64,000 nt of DNA from Algoriphagus sp. Y33 (GTDB lineage Bacteria; Bacteroidota; Bacteroidia; Cytophagales; Cyclobacteriaceae). Where the stretch lies: assembly GCF_014838715.1 (NCBI RefSeq), contig NZ_CP061947.1, forward strand, positions 3,534,001-3,598,000. Reading direction: 5' to 3'. The translations under genes and the position numbers were made by a program. The notes below the pieces were generated by a model. It did no database searches. It worked only from the letters and a program-made list of their open reading frames with translations, and was not told the origin of the DNA. Of the stretch, positions 38,952-47,991 are shown piece by piece (position 1 is the first letter of the stretch; each line of letters starts with the position of its first letter).

Positions 38952-39676
38952 TTAATCCTTCTGTTGTCAAAAATCCGTCTCACCTCATCCTTGTAGGTTC
39001 TGCTCATAGTGATCATATCCCCAGAGACGAGCTCACATTCCTCAGGATGTAGTTTTCTTATCTTGAGGATATTTACCGCAAATGATTGGTGTACCCTGAC
39101 CATATACCTGGAGCGGAGCTTTCCCATACTTTCCATGAAGGAATAGTGCATTGTAAATTCACTTCCGTCATCCAGTTTTACAATGGATATTTTATTCTGC
39201 TGTTCCATGTATAAGATTTGTGAGGGATTAAACACCTGATGCCTGTAGCCGAGTTTATCGCTTATCACCCGAATGTTTCCTTCCAACTCTTTTCTAACCC
39301 AGTAGAGTGTATCCATTTTCTTCTTTGCCTTTTCCAGTGCCTCAGTCAATTCAATGGTTTCAGGTGGTTTCACCAAAAAATCAAGTGCTTCCACTTTGTA
39401 CCCCTGCGAAGCATACCTGGAATGTCCGGAACAGATAATCACCGGAATTCCTGAATCGATCAATTTTCTGGATATTTCAAGTCCCCCCAGTTCAGGCATC
39501 AAAATATCGGTAATCAGGATGTCCGCCTTTCCCTCCTGTAGGTATCCCAATCCCATCACCGGATCTACTGTTGAAAATCCCACCTCAAAGTCGGGTAGCA
39601 TGGATATTTCTTGGATCAGAATATCCAAGATATGTTCTTCATCGTCAATCAGACCTACTTTGTATCGTTTTTCCAT
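38948..39676 (-). CDS. LytTR-family response regulator
   Basis: 242 residues: receiver domain (KVGLIDDEEHILDIL; phospho-acceptor Asp near 56 in ADILITDILMPELGG; VIICSGHSRYA; FLVKPPETIEL) and a C-terminal LytTR domain (NPSQILYMEQQNKISIV; SRYMVRVHQSFAVNILKI). It overlaps the end of the partner kinase gene by 32 bp. Its 3' end overlaps the convergent LanB gene by 4 bp. Confidence 0.93.
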   Translation of the reverse strand: MEKRYKVGLIDDEEHILDILIQEISMLPDFEVGFSTVDPVMGLGYLQEGKADILITDILMPELGGLEISRKLIDSGIPVIICSGHSRYASQGYKVEALDFLVKPPETIELTEALEKAKKKMDTLYWVRKELEGNIRVISDKLGYRHQVFNPSQILYMEQQNKISIVKLDDGSEFTMHYSFMESMGKLRSRYMVRVHQSFAVNILKIRKLHPEECELVSGDMITMSRTYKDEVRRIFDNRRIN

Positions 39677-40754
39677 AATGTATTCTTAGTAGTAAGGAAT
39701 AATTCGACTCATCTGATTCTACCCTGTAATGGAATCCATCCCCGAATTCATGTCCCAACACACGGAAAACAGAGGAGGAACCAAATCCTGACCGGGGCTT
39801 TATCCCCCTGTTTTGGACTTTGTTGGTGATGTTGACTTTGAACACCCAACCCGCTGTTAAATCCTCCTGAACAAGCAGGAATTCAATTTTGCAGGGATGG
39901 TTCGTATCTGTGTAATCTCCATGGAAAAACACGTTCTCAACCAAGGTAAGTAGACACATCTTGGGCATAGGAAGCTTGTCGGCTATAGAAGGCACATCTA
40001 TAGCTGCATGTAAAGAAAGCTGTGGAAATCTCATGCTCTGGATTTGAAGGTATTTTCCCACTGCTTTTACTTCTTCATTCAGGAAATTAGGTTCACCTAA
40101 TTCCTTGAAACTATACCTGAGTAAGGAAGTCAAATGGGAAAATTCTCTCGCCAAGTCCGGCGACAGTTTGATAATTTTAGACTGGTAGATACTCAAAGAA
40201 TTCAAGACAAAATGGGAACTGAGTTGCATAGACCGGTGCATTACCTTCAACTTTTCATGATTGATTTCCACGGCATACTTACTCTTCCCTAGTTCAAGAT
40301 TATTATAATAGGCCCAGACCACCGAGGTTAAAATTAAAAAATGAAATAAGCGGGTGAATTCAATGACAAGGAAACTTTTGGATAGTGAAAGTGTACCCAG
40401 GAAAACATTATGTACCAGCAGTTTCACAGCTACTAAACTGGAAAATAGTAGCAGAAAGTAAAACACCGCACGAATCCTTCTTTTATGGTTAATAAACTCA
40501 GGGAGTACCAGTTTAAAATATAAGGAACAAATCAGGTATCCCGCTATAAAATGGTATTGGGCCATCAACCATCCGTCAACCTCACCGAATTCTATAAAGG
40601 TGGCAACCAGATCAACGAATGCATACAAAAGAAATATCAGGAAAAGTAAATAGAGGGGGTATAGGGTAGGCTTGAACAGCATGTCAATTACACCTAAAAC
40701 CCTGCCCTTTACACCTAACTGGTCAGGGATCATCTTAGAATTACTAGTTTCCAT
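39645..40754 (-). CDS. LytS-type membrane sensor histidine kinase
   Basis: 369 residues with several membrane helices in the first 170 (LYPLYLLFLIFLLYAFVDLV; AVFYFLLLFSSLVAVKLLV; LFHFLILTSVVWAYY) and the His_kinase domain motif (MQLSSHFVLNSLSIYQS, His near 180) plus an ATP-binding segment (MPKMCLLTLVENVFFHGDY). Transcribed with and translationally coupled to the LytTR regulator at 38948. Together with the membrane LytTR at 35060, this makes two LytTR circuits around the dehydratase gene. Confidence 0.88.
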   Translation of the reverse strand: METSNSKMIPDQLGVKGRVLGVIDMLFKPTLYPLYLLFLIFLLYAFVDLVATFIEFGEVDGWLMAQYHFIAGYLICSLYFKLVLPEFINHKRRIRAVFYFLLLFSSLVAVKLLVHNVFLGTLSLSKSFLVIEFTRLFHFLILTSVVWAYYNNLELGKSKYAVEINHEKLKVMHRSMQLSSHFVLNSLSIYQSKIIKLSPDLAREFSHLTSLLRYSFKELGEPNFLNEEVKAVGKYLQIQSMRFPQLSLHAAIDVPSIADKLPMPKMCLLTLVENVFFHGDYTDTNHPCKIEFLLVQEDLTAGWVFKVNITNKVQNRGIKPRSGFGSSSVFRVLGHEFGDGFHYRVESDESNYSLLLRIHYGKTIQSRSD

Positions 40755-40801
40755 GGTTCAAAAAAATTATACGTTATGACCAACAAACAAACTTTGGAGG
40801 A

Positions 40802-40990
40802 ATGTCAAAAGGCACTCTCATCCATCAGGAAAATCAGTTATCAGGAAAAAAGCAACAACAAAGGAAAGGCTACAAGAAGCTTCTTCAGGGAGTGCCGTAC
40901 CACCATAACCCGTGCTTAATCGGAGCGTCCGAACTGATGTGGTTTAGAAAGACTTCAGATGAAGTCCGCAAGCTGTACCGGATATTTTAA
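40802..40990 (+). CDS. Small transcription unit with two overlapping candidate peptides
   Basis: A rightward unit divergent from the LytS kinase ends in a strong terminator (41024-41053) and can encode two overlapping small peptides: 62 codons at 40802-40990 (begins SKGTLIHQENQLSGKKQQ) and 47 codons at 40776-40919 (begins MTNKQTLEECQKALSSIRKI, ends SFFRECRTTITRA). The second is rich in Ser/Thr with two Cys, the composition expected of a lanthipeptide-like precursor. A GGAGG sits one base before the first ATG, too close for a normal ribosome site. I cannot decide which frame, if either, is translated; a regulatory RNA is also possible. Confidence 0.35.
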   Translation: MSKGTLIHQENQLSGKKQQQRKGYKKLLQGVPYHHNPCLIGASELMWFRKTSDEVRKLYRIF

Positions 40991-41023
40991 GGTAATTACC
41001 ATTAAAAAATCCCCGGTTCTAAG

Positions 41024-41053
41024 AGACCTGCCACTGTGCAGGTCTTTTTTTTT
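41024..41053 (+). terminator. Strong intrinsic terminator
   Basis: The stem AGACCTGC (41024-41031) / GCAGGTCT (41038-41045) is followed by eight T residues. It shows that something is transcribed rightward across 40776-41023. Confidence 0.9.
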
Positions 41054-41665
41054 GATCCTACACCATGAAGAAGCTATACCTACACTGCATTATACTTTTA
41101 AGGAAGAAAATATAAAACCCAGTAGATAATCATTTGAAGAATTTATTGCTCACAATTCTCTGCCTATACAGCTTGATTCCAGCAGGGGTAGTAAACTACT
41201 TCAAATAGATCCACACAACCATTCACAAAAAGCTCCACCTTTAAATAGAATGGTTGGTTCAAATAAGTAAATAAACTTTAGATCAAACTAATATAATCAT
41301 TATGACTAATGACACAATACTTTTTTAGCAAATTCTTGATTCTAGCAGCAGCTTAATCCACTTATCATTAATCAGTTAGGATTATCCCAAAAAAAAAAAA
41401 ACCCGCTTCAATGGCTAACTACCCAAAGAAATTCTTCCAAGACCAACTCATTAGGAATAAACCCATCAGTTGGTTGCAAGTTTCACCCAAAACCCTGCCA
41501 TGTTCGCCACTTACTTGCTTTATGGTTCTATTTCTCCTGACATTTATCACAGTTCAACAAAACAACAACATGCTCCTTAACTGTTGTTTTTCAATTATTT
41601 AAAAACCTTAACAAATAACTAGAGCACAATATTAACAGCAATTCGCATGAATTATCCCAACAGTA
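41054..41665. other. Gene-free AT-rich stretch
   Basis: About 0.6 kb with a 13-A tract near 41390 and no frame with coding character (a 63-codon frame at 41411 has no recognisable feature). It contains the presumed promoter of the MauE-like gene. Confidence 0.45.
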
Positions 41666-42106
41666 ATGGACAAGCTATCAAAATTACCTTCAGCCCTTTT
41701 AATCCTGCTATGGATCTATACAGGACTGGACAAACTCCTAAGGTTTGGGGCAAGCAGGGATGCCTTTCACAACCAGACCTTTCCTGGGGAACTGGCGGAA
41801 GTGCTGGCCTACGCAGTCCCAACTGTAGAGTTGCTGATCGCCGGGCTCCTACTCTTTTCTGTCAGCAGATGGTGGGGATATCTCTCAAGTATTCTCCTCC
41901 TCACCGTCTTTACCACTTATGTGGGCCTGATCTGGGTAGGAGCATTTCCGAGGGTGCCGTGCAACTGCGCAGGAATTCTCAACAGTTTGGGTTGGGCGGA
42001 GCATTTCGTGTTAAATATGATTTGTATTGGAATAGCTATTTGGGGATTACGATTTGAAGAGTTGATTCGATTGAAAGATTTGAAGATTGAAAAATTGGAA
42101 GATTAG
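41666..42106 (+). CDS. MauE/DoxX-like redox-associated membrane protein
   Basis: 146 residues and four membrane helices (ALLILLWIYTGLDKLLRFG; AYAVPTVELLIAGLLLFSV; YLSSILLLTVFTTYVGLIWV; FVLNMICIGIAIWGLRF). The Cys pair in PRVPCNCAGIL matches the family's periplasmic redox motif. MauE-like proteins pass electrons or assist disulfide chemistry for exported proteins. Its neighbourhood (DUF6520-like peptide, TlpA-like protein, SusC/SusD) resembles an arrangement I recall from other Bacteroidota. Confidence 0.82.
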   Translation: MDKLSKLPSALLILLWIYTGLDKLLRFGASRDAFHNQTFPGELAEVLAYAVPTVELLIAGLLLFSVSRWWGYLSSILLLTVFTTYVGLIWVGAFPRVPCNCAGILNSLGWAEHFVLNMICIGIAIWGLRFEELIRLKDLKIEKLED

Positions 42107-42640
42107 TGGAGTTGTTGGATGATAGAAGACCGAAGACGGGAGAAAAGTCCGATGATTGATGATTGATGACGGGTGTCAGATGATAGGTTAAATGTTAATA
42201 GTTAAAGGTTAACCTGTAGTGAGGAGAGAATTTAGATTGAATAATCTCCCAAAGTCCTGCAGAAACAGAGCAATGCCGTAGGCCTGCCTGACCGGTAGGC
42301 AGGCATGTCAGATTTTATTGCACAGGGTTTTAACCCGGTGAAAAAAAGATAAAAAAGCCATTGCCCCGGACATGAGATACAGTGATAAGAAGAAAGCTTG
42401 TCCCGAGGAGGTCTGCAGCGTTTGTAAATTATCGGATTAGAAATCCTACGGGTTGGGGTTGGGATTACAAATCACGATCAGCACAATCGCTGTTCACCAG
42501 ATCTAGACAAAAAAGTCCAAGGCAGATGCCCCGGACTCTTTAGCTGTTAAGTTTCAAAAAATATGAAATCACAATTTTCTCTTACTCAAATATAATCCAT
42601 TCCTAGAATCTATCCATTTACCATAGTAAATCAACATAAT
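42107..42640. other. Intergenic repeat-rich stretch with hairpin 42282-42304
   Basis: No gene. The start is simple-sequence-like (GATGATTGATGATTGATGAC) and includes GAAGACCGAAGACGG, which recurs near 49800 on the other side of the SusCD operon. A hairpin GCCTGCCT (42282-42289) / AGGCAGGC (42297-42304) looks like a member of an extragenic palindrome family; a related stem is at 49970-49995. Confidence 0.5.
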
Positions 42641-42644
42641 AAAG

Positions 42645-42985
42645 GGCGACGGAGGTGGAGCCGCCGCCCACAGCCCAAAGATCTAAAGCACGGGCTGTAA
42701 AAAATAGCATGAACAAATTCCCTTAAGACCATTGGTCTTGGGAAATCAAACCTAATTACCGCACCGTCCATCTCTAATGACTGGGAGTAGAGATGCCAGT
42801 CAACACTCGGCGGTGCAGGGAGCGGAACCGGCTCCCAAACCGGGGCAACCTGGACGGTTCACCCGCTGAGCCGGAGTCTTTGGGCGGATTCCTCACGAAG
42901 GAAAAAGTCCACGGAAGGGACTCCGCATCAGTGGGACTGAGTACCGAATAAGTTAACCCGGGAGGCAACTCCCACAACCAACACG
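42645..42985 (+). ncRNA. Highly structured non-coding stretch upstream of the DUF6520-like gene
   Basis: About 340 nt packed with stems: GGGCGACGG / CCGCCGCCC (about 42645-42670), ACAGCCC / GGGCTGT, AAGACC / GGTCTT inside TTCCC / GGGAA (about 42718-42746), GCACCG / CGGTGC enclosing two mutually exclusive stems CATCTCTA / TAGAGATG and GACTGG / CCAGTC, GGGAGC / GCTCCC, TTCCT / AAGGAA, and GGGAG / CTCCC just before the start codon at 42989. The GC content is much higher than the flanks and no coding frame fits. It could be a cis-regulatory leader or an independent RNA. I recognise no known family. Confidence 0.5.
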
Positions 42986-42988
42986 ACT

Positions 42989-43276
42989 ATGAAATCACTT
43001 AAAAACCTGCTCCCAGCACTAGGATTAGTGTTCGGGGCAACCCTGGCCATGGCCATGAATTTTGCCAATGATCCCACCGAGCGATATGCTGAAGATCCTG
43101 CCCCAGGGCCAGAGATCTGGTACAATTTGGCTGGCGTAACCCCAGGTCCTGAAACCTATGTCTGTGATGAATTGAAAAACGAGGATTGTTCTTTCGAAAT
43201 GCCAGATAAAAACAGTACTCCAGTAGAAGAAGGTGAATTCATCATTACCGGTGAACTTGACTCATTTGTAAAATAA
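42989..43276 (+). CDS. DUF6520-like small secreted protein
   Basis: 95 residues: signal peptide (NLLPALGLVFGATLAMAMNF) then a short acidic mature part with WYNLAGVTPGPETYVCDELK and a second Cys (DCSFEMPD). It matches the general form of DUF6520 proteins, small exported Bacteroidota peptides with two cysteines found by SusC/SusD-TlpA-MauE clusters. Role unknown; the Cys pair and redox neighbours suggest a disulfide. It ends in a strong terminator shared with the convergent SusD gene. Confidence 0.75.
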   Translation: MKSLKNLLPALGLVFGATLAMAMNFANDPTERYAEDPAPGPEIWYNLAGVTPGPETYVCDELKNEDCSFEMPDKNSTPVEEGEFIITGELDSFVK

Positions 43277-43302
43277 TTTCCGAATTAAAGAATCCGGAAA
43301 TC

Positions 43303-43334
43303 AAGGCATTCCCCTGAAAGGAATGCCTTTTTTT
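43303..43334. terminator. Intrinsic terminator between DUF6520-like gene and susD
   Basis: The stem AAGGCATTCC / GGAATGCCTT with a 7-nt loop and seven T residues, 26 bp after the rightward stop. The opposite strand ends the convergent SusD gene. Confidence 0.9.
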
Positions 43335-43339
43335 ACTGA

Positions 43340-44701
43340 TCATCTTTGGTTTTGCGGCATCGGGTTCAGGTTTATCTCCGCAGGAGGAATCATGAATGTG
43401 TACCGTGGATCATCCGGCTCCAATAGTGCCCCCCCCTCGTTGAATTCACGCCTTAATGTGACCGCAAGTTCAGGATATTTGTTATGTCGCTTTAAATCCC
43501 ACCAACGTATTCCTCTGTAGAGCAATTCTTTCCTCCTTTCCTCCACTATTTTCTTGAGTAAATTTACATCATACAATCCTTCAACAGCATTGTATCCAGA
43601 CTCCATTCTGTGCTCCAATAAATAGTTTAATTTTTCCAATGCGTCAGTATCCATGCCTAACCTGTTTGCACTCTCTGCATAATTGAGAATAACTTCATCC
43701 GTGGCAATGCCGCCAAAGTTGTAGAAATCCCCCGTATAGTTGCCCCGGAAATTATAAACGCCCTCCTCTCTACCTTCTATTAAAAAATAGGTCAGCCTTA
43801 AATCACTGCTGTCATAAAGACTTACCAAATCGGGATTAACCATGTTCTCCGCATTGGTGGTAAATGTGGAACTAAGTTGCCGCTGGTAAAAAATGACTTC
43901 AGGATTGAAAATTTCAAATGAATAAGGCAAATCTGAATCTAGGCTCTTATAATCCATCAATGTATCGTCAATTTGCAAAGCCTTTTTTGAGTATTCGTAA
44001 GCCTGTTCATAATTATGCATGGTCAGATAGACCCTGCCTAACATGGCAAATGCTGCCCATTTTGATGGACGGGTTGCAATGGTAGGTTTATCATTCAGTA
44101 CCCGTGAGGAATATTCCAGATCGCTGATAATCTGATTAAAAGATTCCACCATGGTAGATCGGCCTACTTTAATATTCACATCTGAGGTCAACCGGATAGG
44201 TATGCCCAACTGGTCGTCCATTACAGGATCAAAAGGCTCAGCAAAATGCAGCAGTACTTCAAAATGTCCCATAGCCCTGTAAAACATGGCAGATGCCTCA
44301 AGTTCCAGTTTGCGCTGTTCTTCAACCTGATTTTGAGTCTCATACCCGTTCAATCCATCCAATACCACATTGGCATAAGATATTTTATTATAAGGGGATG
44401 ACCAGTTCGCATCTGAATCGTCCGCCATATAAAGTTCTTTTTCCCAGAAATACGTAGCCGTCAAATTAAAGGAAAGTCTCTGGATGAGTCCTTCTCCAAA
44501 AACAAGGTCATCGGAGCTTATCATTCCTATTATTGGGAAAGAGTTCATTCCGCGCTGCTCAGCATCCAGTAAAGCCTGGAAGTCATCCAATGAGGCAGGG
44601 ACCACCAAGGCCTGATTAGGTTTGGCATCTAGAAATTCGGAGCATGATTGGGCAATGAACCCAAAAAGCACAAGCAGGACTTTTATATAATGAGTTTTCA
44701 T
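43340..44701 (-). CDS. RagB/SusD-family nutrient-binding outer-membrane lipoprotein
   Basis: 453 residues from the ATG 44699-44701. It has a lipoprotein signal (VLLVLFGFIAQSC), then SusD-like helical repeats (ASAMFYRAMGHFEVLLHFAE; AAFAMLGRVYLTMHNYEQAY) and the C-terminal hallmark VEERRKELLYRGIRWWDLKR with PAEINLNPMPQN at the end. It is the surface partner of the adjacent SusC. The upstream spacing of about 100 bp is normal for the pair. Confidence 0.93.
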   Translation of the reverse strand: MKTHYIKVLLVLFGFIAQSCSEFLDAKPNQALVVPASLDDFQALLDAEQRGMNSFPIIGMISSDDLVFGEGLIQRLSFNLTATYFWEKELYMADDSDANWSSPYNKISYANVVLDGLNGYETQNQVEEQRKLELEASAMFYRAMGHFEVLLHFAEPFDPVMDDQLGIPIRLTSDVNIKVGRSTMVESFNQIISDLEYSSRVLNDKPTIATRPSKWAAFAMLGRVYLTMHNYEQAYEYSKKALQIDDTLMDYKSLDSDLPYSFEIFNPEVIFYQRQLSSTFTTNAENMVNPDLVSLYDSSDLRLTYFLIEGREEGVYNFRGNYTGDFYNFGGIATDEVILNYAESANRLGMDTDALEKLNYLLEHRMESGYNAVEGLYDVNLLKKIVEERRKELLYRGIRWWDLKRHNKYPELAVTLRREFNEGGALLEPDDPRYTFMIPPAEINLNPMPQNQR

Positions 44702-44805
44702 AGTATTTAGTTTTAAATGGTAAACCCATGGATATTTTCCCAGCAGGAAGATTAAAGCAATGACCCGCTTAAAATCCAATATATCCCTAGGCGTAAGGTT
44801 AAACA

Positions 44806-47800
44806 TTAGAATGAGGCGCGGAAGCCTATGGCTGATGAGAACAAGGCAGGGCTTAAAAGGTAATCAGGGTCTTCTACCTTATCACTCGCTTTCCATAGAA
44901 TACCAAGGTTGTTGAGGTAGCAGTAGGCTTCAAATGTCCTGAAAAGTGCCGTACGGGTATTTTTAGGAGCTAACTTGTAGGACAATCTAACATCCTGCAA
45001 CCGAATGTGATCACCCTTTTCCACCGTTGCACTACTGCTGAGGTAGAAATGTGTTTTGAAGGCATCCACTTTTGCCGGATCTGAAGGGACCTGTGTGGTA
45101 AGCTCGTCTCCGGGCTGTTGCCAGCGCCTTTCATAATCGGCATGGCCAAACCCTCCCCTATTGATCTGGTCAAAATCCACAGAAGGACGTCGGAAATAAT
45201 AACCCAGCCTGTACGAAATATTTGCGGACAGGCTCCATCCTTTGTAGCTTATTGTATTGCGTATAGCCCCAAATTTGGTAGGACGTCCACTGCCATGAAA
45301 CTGTATGTTATCCGGTGTGGCCTCACTGTAAATTGTCGCATAATCCGTGCTGGCTACCCCTTCTACTATGCCCATAGGAGCCCCGTCCGAAGGCTGTAGC
45401 CCGGCAAACGGAAAACTGAAAATAGAGAACAATGGCTTTCCCAAGGCAGGAGTCGGCGATGATGGGGAATAATCAATCAGCTGTGTGGCGGTTGGTTCAT
45501 TTTCAATCTCGGTCACCTCCTCTTTCAACAAACTTAAAAACAAAGAAGTCTCCCATCTCAGTGATCCTTTGGTATTGACAGAATTCAGTACGATATCCCA
45601 GCCTTTGGTATGCGTGGCGGCATAATTCAATGTTGCGCTACTGAACCCAGAAGAGGGGAACAAAGGGATCTGCCCCAACAGATCAAGCCCCTGCTTGTCA
45701 TAGTATTCCACCGAACCCGACAGACGGGATCCCAAAAGTTCAAAATCCACCCCCGCATTGGTTATTTTGATACGCTCCCACCTCAATTCCGGATTTGGAG
45801 GGGTACGTATTCCCAGATATGGAAGATAAGTCAACAGGTTTTGAGCCCCTGCATAGCTGTTAGCGGTAGTTAGTGCAGTCGCATTTGGATTGGTATTTCC
45901 ATTGTATCCATAACTCAATCTAAGTTTGAGAAAGTCTATAAAGCCTCCCTTTAGATAGCTTTCCTCAGAAAGTATCCATCCCGTACCAACGGACCAGAGT
46001 GGTACACTTTTTTGATTTGTATTGACTCCGAAGAGATTGGAGGCATCTTTTCTGGCACTGGCATTCAGCAGGTATCTGCCTTGGTAGCTATACCCCAGAT
46101 TTCCAAAATAGGATACAAACCGGGTCGTGATTCCACCAAAGCTCTCAGTGAATGGAACATTTTCCATTCTCCCAGTAGCAATATTTGTCCTTCTTGTCAG
46201 ATAATCAACAGGGAGGGAGGTTCCGTTTTCGGCATTATACCCGTAAGATCTCATCCCATAGCTTTCACTCTCCTGATCCTTAAATTCCCCTCCCACAAAA
46301 GCATTGATGCGATGGTTCTCCCAAGTCCTACCATAACTTAGTTGTCCTCTTAGGTTATGGCTGTATGCCTGTGTATTGTTTTGGTTCAGTATCCCACCCA
46401 TGGGCACATGATGGATCAGCTGGTTGTCTTCGCCGATCTCTGTCAATGAATTGATGAGATTCCTTGCTAAGTAAGATTCCACCGGATTGTAATTATCCGA
46501 AGTCCTACGGTTGGTCCAGTACTGATAATTGACCGATAAATCCAGTCCTTCAAGGATACTATAGTCAGTCTGAAGGAAAAGCCTCAGGTCTTTGGAACGG
46601 GTCGTTGTCGGTGTAAGTCCTATTTCATCCAGGGGAACATAATTCCAGTCCAATGCGAGCTGGTCTGCCATCTGTTGTTTGAACCTGATGCTGTAATCAC
46701 TGTAAACAGAGAGGTGATCGCCGTTTTCATCAGCAAGCCGGTCATATGGATTAAGACTGGAAGTTGACGGAACAGCGGAATTGGATCCTGACTGAACGTA
46801 AAATCCCCCTACTCCGAATTGCAACCTCTCCTTCCATATTTTCCAGTTCTGCCTTGTCGAAAGCGTAATCCTCGAATTGTCCACAGTGACTTCTGATCCC
46901 CGGTTCTTATCCCAACCAGCACTGACCTGATAGTTATACGCTGCTGAGCCACCTGAAATATTCAAGGAATATTGCTGGTTGACCGCCGGACGTGTCAGGT
47001 ATTCCTTCCTATCCCTCCGTAGGTCGGAATTTCTGAGCGTCCCGACAATCCCTTCCAGCTCCCCGCTTGAAATCAACCCCTGCTCATGGGCATAAAAAGC
47101 TTCTGCCAGTGGGTTGACTACAGGATTACGGATATTGTTAAGCTGGCTGTTATAGTAGCCTTGTTCATAAAGGTCTGTCTGCTTATCTACCAAGGACCCA
47201 ATAGTCATGGTAGGATAATAGAACAGATCCGGTTCCTGTATGTAGGTTACATTTGAATTAAACTCCACCCTCATAGGCTTATCAAATGCACCCTTTTTGG
47301 TAGTTATCACGATGACCCCGTTTCCTGCCCTAGCTCCCCAGATAGAAGCAGCCGCCGCATCCTTGAGAACGGTAATGCTCTCCACGTCATTGGGATTGAT
47401 GCTGGAAAGTGGTCCATCGTAAGCCAGGTTGTCCACTACTATTAGCGGCTCACTGGATGAGATCAAGGTAGCAGTTCCCCTGATGGAGATGCTCTCTCCA
47501 CTTGCCAGATTGGGCCTGTCCCTGTTAAAAACCAGTCCAGGTGTTACATCCTCCAACCGGTCTATGATATTGGTGGACACCCTGCGTTCAATGAGTTCCT
47601 TGTTGATTCCCACAAATGATCCGGTGGTACGTTCCAAAGGGAGCTCCTGGAAGCCCGTTGATACGATGGTCACCCCTTCTAAATCAATGTCCTTTTCCTG
47701 CAATGCCACCTCCAGATAGGATTGTCCAGCAGAAACCACATAGTCCAGTGATTCATATCCGATAAAGCTAAAAACCAACAGCACATCACCCTCTGGTACA

Positions 47801-47991
47801 GAAAGGCGAAACTTCCCCTCCTCATTGGAAACTGTGCCGTTAGAGGTTCCCTTCACCATAATTGTGACCCCCGGAAGAGCCGACTTATCTTCTGAGGCGG
47901 TGATCCGCCCTTCCATTATCCTCATTTCTGTCTGGGAAAATGAGACTAAACTACTGAGTATTAGAATTAAGAATAAACTGAAAGTCTTCAT
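44806..47991 (-). CDS. SusC/RagA-family TonB-linked outer-membrane protein
   Basis: 1061 residues: signal peptide (FLILILSSLVSFSQ), carboxypeptidase-regulatory-like domain (TVSNEEGKFRLSVPEG), plug with the SusC signatures (SINPNDVESITVLKDAAAAS; GARAGNGVIVITTKKG) and a full barrel ending LFSSAIGFRASF. Its start overlaps the end of the TlpA-like gene by 4 bp (ATGA), so it is second in the TlpA-like/SusC/SusD operon. The substrate may be a peptide, given the non-glycan neighbours, but this is inference. Confidence 0.94.
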   Translation of the reverse strand: MKTFSLFLILILSSLVSFSQTEMRIMEGRITASEDKSALPGVTIMVKGTSNGTVSNEEGKFRLSVPEGDVLLVFSFIGYESLDYVVSAGQSYLEVALQEKDIDLEGVTIVSTGFQELPLERTTGSFVGINKELIERRVSTNIIDRLEDVTPGLVFNRDRPNLASGESISIRGTATLISSSEPLIVVDNLAYDGPLSSINPNDVESITVLKDAAAASIWGARAGNGVIVITTKKGAFDKPMRVEFNSNVTYIQEPDLFYYPTMTIGSLVDKQTDLYEQGYYNSQLNNIRNPVVNPLAEAFYAHEQGLISSGELEGIVGTLRNSDLRRDRKEYLTRPAVNQQYSLNISGGSAAYNYQVSAGWDKNRGSEVTVDNSRITLSTRQNWKIWKERLQFGVGGFYVQSGSNSAVPSTSSLNPYDRLADENGDHLSVYSDYSIRFKQQMADQLALDWNYVPLDEIGLTPTTTRSKDLRLFLQTDYSILEGLDLSVNYQYWTNRRTSDNYNPVESYLARNLINSLTEIGEDNQLIHHVPMGGILNQNNTQAYSHNLRGQLSYGRTWENHRINAFVGGEFKDQESESYGMRSYGYNAENGTSLPVDYLTRRTNIATGRMENVPFTESFGGITTRFVSYFGNLGYSYQGRYLLNASARKDASNLFGVNTNQKSVPLWSVGTGWILSEESYLKGGFIDFLKLRLSYGYNGNTNPNATALTTANSYAGAQNLLTYLPYLGIRTPPNPELRWERIKITNAGVDFELLGSRLSGSVEYYDKQGLDLLGQIPLFPSSGFSSATLNYAATHTKGWDIVLNSVNTKGSLRWETSLFLSLLKEEVTEIENEPTATQLIDYSPSSPTPALGKPLFSIFSFPFAGLQPSDGAPMGIVEGVASTDYATIYSEATPDNIQFHGSGRPTKFGAIRNTISYKGWSLSANISYRLGYYFRRPSVDFDQINRGGFGHADYERRWQQPGDELTTQVPSDPAKVDAFKTHFYLSSSATVEKGDHIRLQDVRLSYKLAPKNTRTALFRTFEAYCYLNNLGILWKASDKVEDPDYLLSPALFSSAIGFRASF

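Noticed and set aside
41411..41602. 63-codon frame between the small peptide unit and the MauE-like gene
   Set aside because: No ribosome-binding signal, no homology-like features, AT-rich random composition.
42774..42977. 67-codon leftward frame upstream of the DUF6520-like gene
   Set aside because: It is an open frame produced by GC-rich stem sequences; composition is not protein-like.
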